This document shows, one piece after another, positions 1-6,909 of a stretch of 44,264 nucleotides of DNA. Source of the stretch: Vulcanimicrobiia bacterium (GTDB taxonomy: Bacteria; Vulcanimicrobiota; Vulcanimicrobiia; Vulcanimicrobiales; Vulcanimicrobiaceae). A program made the position numbers and the translations under genes. A model generated the notes under the pieces. The model was not told the origin of the DNA, made no database searches, and was given only the letters and a program-made list of their open reading frames with translations. The first letter of the stretch is position 1. Every line of letters starts with the position of its first letter. The DNA lies in the NCBI GenBank assembly GCA_025934645.1, contig JAICWY010000013.1, positions 1-44,264 on the forward strand. Direction: 5' to 3'.

Positions 1-104
1 GCGAGGAACGGCACGTTCATGATCGGCACCATGGGTTTGGGAGTACCGAACGTCAGCGGACGCAGACGCGTGCCCTCACCACCGACCAAGACGATTGCCT
101 GCAC
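1..104 (-). CDS. Sugar-phosphate nucleotidyltransferase, N-terminal fragment
   Basis: The first 34 codons of a gene that runs off the left edge. The visible protein begins [18 protein letters not shown] and continues with PKPMVPIMN. This is the nucleotide-binding signature ([11 protein letters not shown]...PKPM) of the NTP_transferase family, which makes NDP-sugars from sugar 1-phosphate and an NTP. Mannose-1-phosphate guanylyltransferase or a glucose-1-phosphate nucleotidyltransferase are the likeliest members, but the substrate cannot be told from this fragment. The start is GTG at 104, chosen because GGAGG lies 6 nt upstream and the fold's first beta strand begins directly after it. It is divergent from the HNH gene. 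Confidence 0.82.
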   Translation of the reverse strand, partial: MQAIVLVGGEGTRLRPLTFGTPKPMVPIMNVPFL

Positions 105-228
105 GAAGTTCCTCCGGAAAGCTAAAGAAACAAGGAGGCACAGAGTTGCGCCTCGTGCCGTGGATTTTCCCTGCTCGGTGCATGCGGAAACTTGGTTTGC
201 TCGAGCGCTCGAATGCGGCGTTTTATGC

Positions 229-257
229 TTGCAATCGAACGTATGTTCGAGTATAAT
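229..257 (+). promoter_or_regulatory. Promoter of the HNH nuclease gene
   Basis: A -35 element TTGCAA (229-234), a 17-bp spacer and a perfect -10 TATAAT (252-257). The ATG at 265 follows only 7 nt after the -10, so transcription should start at or within a base or two of the A of ATG, giving a leaderless mRNA. No Shine-Dalgarno sequence is present. The spacer is almost completely filled by a LexA-type palindrome. Confidence 0.8.
235..250. promoter_or_regulatory. LexA (SOS) box
   Basis: TCGAACGTATGTTCGA is a perfect 6-bp inverted repeat around a 4-bp centre. It matches the Gram-positive/actinobacterial SOS box, CGAAC-RNRY-GTTYG, at every position. It sits between the -35 and -10 of the HNH promoter, where bound LexA would block RNA polymerase. 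Seen: sequence and placement. Inferred: LexA control and induction by DNA damage. Confidence 0.85.
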
Positions 258-264
258 ACGAGTA

Positions 265-852
265 ATGAAGCGGGTGTACGATTGGAAGGCGATACAGGCT
301 TATTACGATGATGGCCATGGCTATGTAGAGTGTCAGCGCGCCTTCGGATTTACGCACGGCGCTTGGAACAAAGCCATCAGGCGCCGAGAACTGTTGGCGA
401 CGCCCACGCTCTTTCGGAATCGCCGCCGCCGCTACGATTGGAGCGCGGTGCAGGCCTACTACGATGAAGGCCATTCGTACCGCCAGTGCCGTGAAAAATT
501 TGGATTCTGCGCAGAAGCCTGGACAAAAGCAGTCAAGAGAGGCGAGCTAACGGCACGGGCGCGACGCATGCCGCTTCAGGTTCTGCTGGCGACGAGCAAC
601 TCTCGAAAAGCCATCAAAATGCGATTACTGGAAGCGGGCTTGCTTCAAAACGTATGTCAGCTCTGTGGCTTGCGTGAATGGCTCGGCAAGCCGATCATGA
701 TGCACATCGACCATATCAACGGCGTACGCGATGACCACCGGTTCGAAAATTTACGAATGCTTTGCCCGAACTGCCACAGCCAGACACCCACGTACGGCGG
801 CCGTAACGCAAAGCGGGAAGATCGCTTGCAAGACACGGGGGGGACGGTGTAG
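265..852 (+). CDS. HNH endonuclease with duplicated N-terminal HTH-like module
   Basis: 195 residues. The C-terminal third (about 130-180) is an HNH nuclease domain with a zinc-binding CxxC (CQLCG), the catalytic core [17 protein letters not shown] and a second knuckle CPNCH, ending near QTPTYGGRN. The N-terminal part holds two copies of a ~40-residue module (about 4-42 and 49-87) sharing YDW-A-QAYYD-GH-Y-C, FGF and AW-KA-R-EL; single copies occur before HNH domains in related proteins and look like a helix-turn-helix for DNA recognition. An in-frame start far upstream (19) is rejected because the promoter and LexA box lie inside that extension. The role is DNA cleavage; whether it serves repair, defence or self-killing cannot be read from sequence. 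Base composition looks less GC-rich than the fad and lhr regions. Confidence 0.85.
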   Translation: MKRVYDWKAIQAYYDDGHGYVECQRAFGFTHGAWNKAIRRRELLATPTLFRNRRRRYDWSAVQAYYDEGHSYRQCREKFGFCAEAWTKAVKRGELTARARRMPLQVLLATSNSRKAIKMRLLEAGLLQNVCQLCGLREWLGKPIMMHIDHINGVRDDHRFENLRMLCPNCHSQTPTYGGRNAKREDRLQDTGGTV

Positions 853-858
853 TATAAC
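830..858 (+). promoter_or_regulatory. Probable promoter of the tRNA pair
   Basis: AAGACA (830-835; four of six matches to the -35 consensus), a 17-bp spacer and TATAAC (853-858) lie 14 nt before tRNA-Gln. The -35 and spacer are inside the 3' end of the HNH gene, and the -10 begins directly after its stop codon. Confidence 0.55.
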
Positions 859-871
859 CCGTCGCTGCCAT

Positions 872-944
872 TCCCGGGTAGTTCAATGGTAGAACGTCGC
901 GCTCTGAACGCGAATGCTTGGAGGTTCGAGTCCTTCCCCGGGAG
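872..944 (+). tRNA. tRNA-Gln (anticodon CTG)
   Basis: A full cloverleaf can be drawn. The acceptor stem TCCCGGG (872-878) pairs with CCCGGGA (937-943), with discriminator G944. The D stem is GTTC/GAAC and the anticodon stem TCGCG/CGCGA, with loop CTCTGAA and anticodon CTG at 904-906. The T arm has loop TTCGAGT. The 3' CCA is not encoded. Confidence 0.93.
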
Positions 945-949
945 CATGT

Positions 950-1025
950 GGCCCTATCGTCTAGTGGCCTAGGACGCCGCCCTCTCACGGCGGTAACACG
1001 GGTTCGAATCCCGTTGGGGCTACCA
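950..1025 (+). tRNA. tRNA-Glu (anticodon CTC)
   Basis: Cloverleaf starting GGCCCTATCGTCTAGTGG. The acceptor stem GGCCCTA (950-956) pairs with TGGGGCT (1015-1021) with two G-U pairs. The anticodon loop is CTCTCAC (anticodon CTC) and the T arm is CGGGTTCGAATCCCG. Unlike its neighbour it encodes the 3' CCA (1023-1025). It lies 5 nt after tRNA-Gln and the two are presumably co-transcribed. Confidence 0.95.
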
Positions 1026-1035
1026 TTTCGAAAAC

Positions 1036-1062
1036 AAAGCGCTCGCATTTGCGAGCGTTTTT
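1036..1062. terminator. Bidirectional intrinsic terminator
   Basis: A 7-bp perfect stem CGCTCGC/GCGAGCG (1040-1046 and 1051-1057) with loop ATTT, followed by TTTTT on the plus strand. On the minus strand the complement of AAAACAAAG gives a second, weaker T-rich tract. It would end both the tRNA transcript and the convergent gene ending at 1077. Confidence 0.85.
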
Positions 1063-1076
1063 GTATTTGAAGCCAT

Positions 1077-2609
1077 TCAGTTCGGTACACACAATGATTG
1101 CAACGATTGACGGGCAGCTGCACTTTCGCCCGCGGTGCGTGGCCGCCGGTACGTTGCGATATAGCTGGCCTGGCTTGAGACACCTATTGTTTGCTCAGAT
1201 TCAATAGGCAACGACCCCGCCATAGTGCTCGTTTCGATGTACCACCCATGTTGAGTGCCGCCGCAGATCGGTTGGACTTGGAACGTATGCAGGTTTTGTT
1301 GTCCTATACTGTTTTCAATATTTAGGCGAACGAGTCGAGCAAATGTATCCGGCGCCATTCCCGCAGGCAGCGGCTGCGTTACAAGCGTTAGCGTTTGGGA
1401 GGGTGCTTCGGTTGCCGACGCCGCCCACGAACCGAGAACGGTTACTCCCGAACTTACACCACTCTGCTTAACGACAACCCAAGAACTTGGCGGCGCGATC
1501 GGAGAAACAACCGCATTTGAAGCAGGATCTGCGTGCACAAGGGCCATGGGGGTTGGCGTCGGGTCGGTCACGGGCGCCTGTTGCTGCGGAGGACTATCTG
1601 CCTCGGGCGCTTGCGAAGTACTTAGAGACTGCGGCACTTGAACTTCAATCGTGGCTTGGGTCGGATCGAGTACAGCCGGCGCCGACCCGATACGGGAGAC
1701 CGGTACACTCGGATTATCTAACGTTGAAACGTGAAACGTTGAGCCTTTCTTTATCAGGATGTCATTGCCGCGTTTTGCAAACATCCCTATGCCCCAAAGC
1801 AGATATTGACCGAAGGCGTTGCCGTTTTGTTCAGTTGTCTTATCCACATCCGCCGTTGCACCGTTCGTTTCAACCAGAAGGTCCGTTCTCGAAGGCGTTA
1901 CAAGGCGCTTTACGGTGAACGTCAGTTCACCACCGGCGTGAAACCCGCCGGCCCGCTTGAGGTGAGTTATTATGCCGTACCCTGGACTATTTTTGGGCAA
2001 AATCAACTGGCCGTTGTAGTAGTAATCTTCCGCCGTAACGACCGCGAACGTATCTCCTTCTTGTGATATGCGCGAACCGATGTCACTGAGTATCTCGACG
2101 CTTATCAGATTCCCCGATGGAATTGAGATCGTCGACGGTTTCGTCGCATCGAGCGGCGCTGATGCGACCCCAACGTCTCCATTAAGAAACTTCAAAAACC
2201 CGACGTTGTCTGGAATCCGGCGCAACGAGTTCACATCGTAGGAAAAAGTTCCCAAACGCTCATCCGTAGCGACTTTAAAGACCGCGCCCGAAACGTGGGC
2301 CGGTGAACCATCCATGTACTGGCCGATTATGTATACTTCGGCCCCTACTGTCGCTGCGGCGTCGGCAGGCGACTTTCCCCGCGCGTCCACAGTGCGCGCA
2401 TCCCATCCAGGTTCTTGGGAGATCTTGTCTGCGATAGCTTTGGATTGCTTAACCGCCGCGTCCCTCGCGGTTGATGTGGAACGGAGCACGATTACAGCGG
2501 CCAACCGGGCTTTGGCGTCTGCGTATGCAACGCAACAAACTTGCCCAACAATCGCACCCGCCAATATCACAGCGGCGCACCTTGTAAAAGTCAAAAACGA
2601 ACGGGCCAT
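1077..2609 (-). CDS. Secreted protein of unknown function
   Basis: 510 residues with an N-terminal signal peptide (hydrophobic core about 8-28, followed by AYADA). Residues 35-140 look like an alpha/beta periplasmic domain: VIVLRS strand, a helix, DARTVD, then AEVYIIGQYMDG. This is the same pattern as in the secreted protein at 3872-4867 and vaguely like TolB-N/LpoB-type domains. Residues 160-260 form a beta-rich domain (SVEILSDIGSRISQEGDTF, LILPKNSPGYG). A Pro/Gln/Ala-rich linker (about 325-370) leads to a C-terminal beta domain with two Cys. The start is supported by AGGAGGG 6-7 nt upstream. I do not recognise the family and assign no function. Confidence 0.75.
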   Translation of the reverse strand: MARSFLTFTRCAAVILAGAIVGQVCCVAYADAKARLAAVIVLRSTSTARDAAVKQSKAIADKISQEPGWDARTVDARGKSPADAAATVGAEVYIIGQYMDGSPAHVSGAVFKVATDERLGTFSYDVNSLRRIPDNVGFLKFLNGDVGVASAPLDATKPSTISIPSGNLISVEILSDIGSRISQEGDTFAVVTAEDYYYNGQLILPKNSPGYGIITHLKRAGGFHAGGELTFTVKRLVTPSRTDLLVETNGATADVDKTTEQNGNAFGQYLLWGIGMFAKRGNDILIKKGSTFHVSTLDNPSVPVSRIGSAPAVLDPTQATIEVQVPQSLSTSQAPEADSPPQQQAPVTDPTPTPMALVHADPASNAVVSPIAPPSSWVVVKQSGVSSGVTVLGSWAASATEAPSQTLTLVTQPLPAGMAPDTFARLVRLNIENSIGQQNLHTFQVQPICGGTQHGWYIETSTMAGSLPIESEQTIGVSSQASYIATYRRPRTAGESAAARQSLQSLCVPN

Positions 2610-2713
2610 ACACGTCCCTCCTTCGAAATCTCGATTTGTACTTCTGCCCTAAGCCGAGCCGCACATTTTCAGAGCCATGTCGCTGAAAAGACCGGAGCCG
2701 CGGAGGACGTCGC

Positions 2714-2881
2714 ATGTCGCCCGCAACAGATGTTCGCCTGATGCACGATGTTGAAGTGAGCGATTGCCCGACGTGCGGCCACCCGATGACAGCCCACCAT
2801 GGCCGGCACTGCACAATATGCGAAAAGCGCGGCGAAGAATGCGTTGCAGTAGATCCCGGATCTGAAAGCCCCGGCGGTTAA
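2714..2881 (+). CDS. Small zinc-ribbon protein
   Basis: 55 residues, too short for most gene finders. It carries two Cys knuckles, CPTCGH (18-23) and CTICEK (33-38), with further Cys and His residues (HHGRHC and ECVA), which is the pattern of a treble-clef or zinc-ribbon microprotein. The ATG at 2714 has GGAGG 7 nt upstream. It stands alone between a divergent gene start at 2609 and the lipoprotein at 3099. A role in nucleic-acid or protein binding is possible but unproven. Confidence 0.6.
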   Translation: MSPATDVRLMHDVEVSDCPTCGHPMTAHHGRHCTICEKRGEECVAVDPGSESPGG

Positions 2882-3098
2882 GCGCCGCAGCGGAACAATG
2901 CGGGCGCTGCCACCCCCGACCGACCTTTCAGCCGGCGCCACGGCCGTCTATCCGACCGTGGGGCGCGCGACCGCGTTAGATCCGTCTTTTCGGCGCTGTG
3001 TTCGCGAGCGAACGTTGATCGAGCCATTTGATTCACGCCGCGTACGCTGCGAAATGTTAGCATTGCTTCGTCCCTGACTTCGGGATGAAGGGTGTTCC

Positions 3099-3866
3099 AT
3101 GCTGAAACCGCGCTACGTTTCGATTCCCGTACTGCTCGTCCTGATGGCGGGATGCGGCGGGGGCGGCGGAAGTCCAACCGTACCATCAGATACGCCGACT
3201 CCCGCCCCGGCCGTTTCTGGTGATATGCTCGCGATCAGTCAGAATAAGGGCTGGAACTACCAGGGCGCCACAACAACATCTGGTCCGCTCACGCTCACCT
3301 TATACGCCGATCCCTCATCAAATGGCGTTACGCCTTTAGTGCTCCTCGCCGTAGCGGGTACGCAAGCCGACGCGACCGCCGGAAGCAAAGCAGCCGCAAT
3401 CACCGTAAGCGCATCGGCAAACGGATACGCAATCGGATCCTACACCATATACAATGCAGATGGATCGATCTACGCGAACGGCGCGCTTCCGACCGGTTCG
3501 CTTCTCGTACCGAACACGCTGACGCAAGGGCAAACATTCACGCCGTACAGTGGAATGACGGCAACCGTCTCGTTCGTAGGAAGCGTGCCCGGGGCCGGCG
3601 CTTGCCCAACTCAAAGCGCCGGTGCGACGGTCCAATATTCATTCCAGGGGCAATCGTATAAGGTATCCTACGTACCCGGTTGCGGCGTGACGCAATACGT
3701 TGGAAATCACGGCGAAACGTTTACGTTGACGTCCATCGGCACGTATCAGCTTGGAACCATTGGAGATGTGACCCGCATGCGGTCGCTTACGCTATTCGAC
3801 TCGCTGAAGTCTTTATGGCATGTGGTAACGAGCGGCGAACGCCTGCATAACGTTCTACATCCATAA
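3099..3866 (+). CDS. Lipoprotein of unknown function
   Basis: 255 residues. The signal peptide ends in a lipobox (LMAGC, Cys at about 19), followed directly by five Gly and a Pro/Thr-rich tether, so the mature protein should be lipid-anchored outside the cytoplasmic membrane. The body (about 45-225) is rich in Gly, Thr, Ser and Tyr and predicted all-beta, with three Cys (ACPTQ, PGCGV) that could form disulfides. The last ~25 residues (TRMRSLTLFDSLKSLW) are helical and basic. No enzymatic motif is seen. The only upstream ribosome site is a weak GAAGGGTG about 5 nt before ATG. Confidence 0.7.
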   Translation: MLKPRYVSIPVLLVLMAGCGGGGGSPTVPSDTPTPAPAVSGDMLAISQNKGWNYQGATTTSGPLTLTLYADPSSNGVTPLVLLAVAGTQADATAGSKAAAITVSASANGYAIGSYTIYNADGSIYANGALPTGSLLVPNTLTQGQTFTPYSGMTATVSFVGSVPGAGACPTQSAGATVQYSFQGQSYKVSYVPGCGVTQYVGNHGETFTLTSIGTYQLGTIGDVTRMRSLTLFDSLKSLWHVVTSGERLHNVLHP

Positions 3867-3871
3867 CGCGT

Positions 3872-4867
3872 TTACGGACCGCTCTTTGCATCGAGGTGCG
3901 AAGCCACCGCCGGCAACATTTGCTTGACGGCGTCGTCCGTCGCAGCTGTGACGCCCGCTCGCAAGTTTGCTCCGAAATGCCGGTGCTCGGCGCTTCCTGT
4001 CTCCGTCCAAGCAACGCCGCCGTCGCAGCGTACGAGTGAAAGCGTTACTTCCGAATGCGTCTTTACGCCCAAACGGTACGTTTGTTCGCTGCGTAGTGTT
4101 CCGATAAGAATCCCTTTGGCCGCATACGAGCGGCAAATCGCCGGCGCATTCGCGAGGGCATCGAAGCGATCCATGCTCGGCAACAACGCGACGGTGATGT
4201 TGTCGCTTTTCAAAGCATCCTGCACAGAGGCGGTGGCTGCGTCCAGCTCGCCGTCCTCACTTTGCGGTTCGCTGAACGGCAGCAGGACAAAATCCGCACT
4301 CGTGTTTGCCGACGGGTACTGCAGGGGCTCCAGCGGCTTTTCCGGCAGCGTATCGGGCATCCGCTGCACCGCAGGCTCGATAGCACGCACCAAAGCGTCG
4401 CTCACACCGGCGCCGACGTTGTTCGCGTAATAGTCCACGTCCCCGGTCGTGACCGTGCGGAACAGAACCCGCCCCGTACAACTAAGAACGCTCAGGCGCA
4501 ACTCGGCATGCGTCGGATAATGCGGAATGCTTGTGACGAAGGCATACTTGAAATGCAAGCTTTGCTCGGTTCGCGAGCTGCCCAGCACGATAGCCTGCGC
4601 GTGCGCAGCAGCGCAGATTTGCGCGGCAGAAGCCGGAACGCTCAGATGCCGCACCGGCGGCGCGAGCACCGCTTGGAACCCTCGCTTTTGCAGATCGGCG
4701 GTGAGCGCACTATCGGCGGCGGAGAACGCCTCGACCGGTTCGCCTCCCGGCTCCTGGAACGGGATAACGGCGAATGCGATGGGCGCCTGCTGCTGTGCCG
4801 ACGCCGGAATGAAGGGTGCGGCAAGCAATAGCGTTGCAAGCGCAGTCACAAAGCGTTTCAAGAGCAT
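3872..4867 (-). CDS. Secreted tandem-repeat protein of unknown function
   Basis: 331 residues. A typical signal peptide (MLLKRFVTALATLLLAAP...ASAQ, cleavage near 25) is followed by two homologous halves, about 27-175 and 190-325. Each half has VIPF/LLPF with EPxxE, a helix, an AICA/AICR segment before AIVLG/GILIG, the shared SRTEQ/RSEQ stretch, then LRLSVLSCTG/VTLSLVRCDG, and a closing helix (GAGVSDALVRAI/RAGVTAATDDAV). This resembles periplasmic TolB-N/LpoB-like alpha/beta domains; function unknown. The start at 4867 is preferred to an in-frame start at 4999 because the signal peptide begins there and AAAGGA lies just upstream. Its stop is only 5 nt from the convergent lipoprotein gene. Confidence 0.75.
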   Translation of the reverse strand: MLLKRFVTALATLLLAAPFIPASAQQQAPIAFAVIPFQEPGGEPVEAFSAADSALTADLQKRGFQAVLAPPVRHLSVPASAAQICAAAHAQAIVLGSSRTEQSLHFKYAFVTSIPHYPTHAELRLSVLSCTGRVLFRTVTTGDVDYYANNVGAGVSDALVRAIEPAVQRMPDTLPEKPLEPLQYPSANTSADFVLLPFSEPQSEDGELDAATASVQDALKSDNITVALLPSMDRFDALANAPAICRSYAAKGILIGTLRSEQTYRLGVKTHSEVTLSLVRCDGGVAWTETGSAEHRHFGANLRAGVTAATDDAVKQMLPAVASHLDAKSGP

Positions 4868-5003
4868 CGTCCTTTCGAAGGTACGAGAAACCAACGGTCG
4901 TGGCAAATGCGCCGGTCGCGGGCGTTCCTGCTCTGCCCGCACTTCTTCATATACTATGGTTTCGGCATTTCGCCGGATATTTGCAGATGCGTTACACAAA
5001 GAG

Positions 5004-5033
5004 AAGCGGCGGAGCCGTGAAGCTCCGCCGCTT
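5004..5033 (-). terminator. Terminator hairpin after the S53-like gene
   Basis: A perfect 12-bp stem, AAGCGGCGGAGC (5004-5015) with GCTCCGCCGCTT (5022-5033), and a 6-nt loop. It lies 26 nt beyond the minus-strand stop at 5060. The minus-strand T tract is imperfect (CTCTTTG), but the stem is very stable. Confidence 0.72.
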
Positions 5034-5059
5034 TTCCTGTGGAGGGCGTAAGACGCGTC

Positions 5060-6358
5060 TTAGAACGCGCCCGTGCCGTTGGGGCTGCCGTTACCGGTCG
5101 GGCCATCCCAGCCGGTCGCCGCATTACACAGCGTGTTGCCGCATGTTTCCGTGTAAGATCCTGCACGCGTCACGTCGTGAAGCGAGCTGAGGTGGCTGTA
5201 CGAGTACGAGCCGTAGGACACGCTCGAAGCGTTGCCCGCGAGCGCGTAGACGGCGGCAAGAATCGGCGAAGCAACGCTGGTGCCGCCGAAGACGAGCCAG
5301 CCGCTCTGCCCCATGTACGAGTAGCTGTCGTACACCGAGACGCCGGTGTTCGGATCGGCGTCGGCCGAAACGTCGCCCACGCCGCGCTTGCTGCAAACGC
5401 TCGTGATGTTCGTCACCGATGACTGCCACGAGGGCTGCGGATCGTAGGCGCTGCATCCGCTGCCGGCGCCTTGGCTCGACGAGGTTTCCCACGCCGTTTC
5501 GTAGTTGTAGGTCGGCGTCGACGTGCCGGCGCCATTGAGGTACAGCGACGTGCCGCCCGCGGCCGTTACGTACTGCGAAGCGGCCGGATACTCTACGCCA
5601 TAACCGCTGTCGCCCGTGCTCACCGTGATCGCGATGCCGGGGTGGTTGAAGTACGACGAGTCGTAGCTCGTATCGCTCGAGCTCTCGCCGCCGCCGTAGC
5701 TGTTGCTGATCTCGGTCGCGCCCAGGTTGGCGGCCGCGTTGACCGCGGTCCCGAGGTTCGTCATGCTTGCCGAGCTGGCTTCGGCCAGAATGATGCTGCA
5801 GTTCGGGCAGACCGCGCTGACCATGTCGAGGTCCAGCGAGATCTCCTGCGACCAGCTGCCATTGTTACGAGGTAAGCCGCTCGTGCTGCCGTTCTGATTG
5901 ACCTGCATGAAGCACGGCGTATTGGTGCTGGTGGACGGCTTGGAGCCGTTGCACGCCGATATCGTTGGAATGCCGAAGGTTGAGCGGTACGTGTTCACGT
6001 CGCTCAGCGCATTCGGATCGTTGTATGCATCGACGATCGCGACGGTTTGTCCCGAGCCGGCGGTGGTGGAAGGCAAGCTATACGCGCCGCGGAGATCGTT
6101 CGGGTGATAGCCCGAGGGATTCGTGGTCGCGCTGCTGCTGATGTCGGTACGAATGATGGCGTGACAGGCGGCATATCCCGCCGATGGCTTGGCGCACACA
6201 TGCGCGGTCGGGCCCGGAGGCAGCGGCGCCACTGCGGCGCGCGCAACGCTCTGTGGCGAAGACGTCGTAGGCAGCGCGGTATTCGAGCCTTGGCCCGAAC
6301 ATGCGGCGAGCGCCGCAACGCAAAGCGCAGCAGCTACTCTCAGGTACTGTGGTTTCAT
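5060..6358 (-). CDS. S53 (sedolisin/kumamolisin-like) serine peptidase, lipoprotein
   Basis: 432 residues. The N terminus is a lipoprotein signal (AALAACSG, Cys near 21). The catalytic signature of family S53 is visible: Glu and Asp in QEISLDLD (the ExxxD pair), the oxyanion Asp in STGDSGYG, and the Ser in GGTSVASP. The C-terminal DVTRAG...GWDGPTG matches the calcium-binding end of the fold. Sedolisins usually carry a ~180-residue activation propeptide; here only about 95 residues precede the core, so that domain seems to be absent. It is expected to act as an acid peptidase on the cell surface. ATG at 6358 is favoured over TTG at 6361 because GGGAG lies 4 nt before it. Confidence 0.85.
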   Translation of the reverse strand: MKPQYLRVAAALCVAALAACSGQGSNTALPTTSSPQSVARAAVAPLPPGPTAHVCAKPSAGYAACHAIIRTDISSSATTNPSGYHPNDLRGAYSLPSTTAGSGQTVAIVDAYNDPNALSDVNTYRSTFGIPTISACNGSKPSTSTNTPCFMQVNQNGSTSGLPRNNGSWSQEISLDLDMVSAVCPNCSIILAEASSASMTNLGTAVNAAANLGATEISNSYGGGESSSDTSYDSSYFNHPGIAITVSTGDSGYGVEYPAASQYVTAAGGTSLYLNGAGTSTPTYNYETAWETSSSQGAGSGCSAYDPQPSWQSSVTNITSVCSKRGVGDVSADADPNTGVSVYDSYSYMGQSGWLVFGGTSVASPILAAVYALAGNASSVSYGSYSYSHLSSLHDVTRAGSYTETCGNTLCNAATGWDGPTGNGSPNGTGAF

Positions 6359-6527
6359 CAAACTCCCTTACGAACAGAAAGTACAGCAAAAATAGGGAAC
6401 ACGTAGCGACTCCACGCTACGGAGATGTGACTTTCCCCAGAAGCGACAAAACTCTGCAACACAAGTAAGCAAAAACACAAAAACTTTACAAAAAACGTTA
6501 GAATTGCGCGTCAAAATAAGAGGGATA

Positions 6528-6553
6528 TGCATATAGGTGCAATTTGCATATAG
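6528..6553 (+). repeat. Direct repeat upstream of the XRE-type gene (possible operator)
   Basis: TGCATATAG occurs twice (6528-6536 and 6545-6553), 17 bp apart start to start, just upstream of the small regulator gene. The copies are embedded in an AT-rich stretch, and TATAGT (6549-6554) could be a -10 element. Binding by the downstream regulator is an inference. Confidence 0.4.
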
Positions 6554-6575
6554 TGACTGAAAGGTGGACTTGCCG

Positions 6576-6818
6576 ATGGCTGACATAGTCGAACGCGTAG
6601 CGCAGGAGTTGGGTTCGCAACGCGCGCGCCTCGGTATACCGCTCGACGAAGCGGCACGGCGCGCCGCGATCGACGCCGCAAAATTAGCGGCGGCGGAGAA
6701 TGCCGAAATGACGCTCGAGGAAAACGAGTTGCGGCGTCTGGCCGACGCATACGGCATCGACGTTACGGCCTTCTTCGGCGGGCGCATCACGCCCAAGGAG
6801 TATCTCTTCGGCGGCTAA
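6576..6818 (+). CDS. Small XRE-like helix-turn-helix protein
   Basis: 80 residues. It reads as a compact all-helical domain of the XRE/Cro type: LGSQRARLGIPLDEAARRA, a helix with AKLAAAENAEMTL, and LRRLADAYGIDVTAFFGGR, which matches the last helix of HTH_3 domains. The ATG at 6576 is chosen because AAGGTGG lies 8 nt upstream; an in-frame GTG at 6564 would overlap that site. It could be an autoregulated DNA-binding protein or antitoxin-like regulator. No toxin partner is adjacent. Confidence 0.65.
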   Translation: MADIVERVAQELGSQRARLGIPLDEAARRAAIDAAKLAAAENAEMTLEENELRRLADAYGIDVTAFFGGRITPKEYLFGG

Positions 6819-6909
6819 GCCGTGCGTTCTGTGACTTTAGCCCCGATCGCCGCGCGTGGCGCAGGCGCCGTTACAGGTTCCCCTGAACGCGGCAACGAGG
6901 AGGTCTCTC

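Noticed and set aside
853-1062. tRNA genes as attachment site of an integrated element carrying the HNH gene
   Set aside because: No integrase and no direct repeat of a tRNA 3' end was seen in the flanks; the HNH gene lies upstream, not downstream, of the tRNAs.
3000-3013. Inverted repeat GTTCGCGAGCGAAC upstream of the lipoprotein gene
   Set aside because: Six-bp arms in GC-rich DNA occur often by chance, and it is 85 bp from the gene with no promoter around it. It is not a LexA box.
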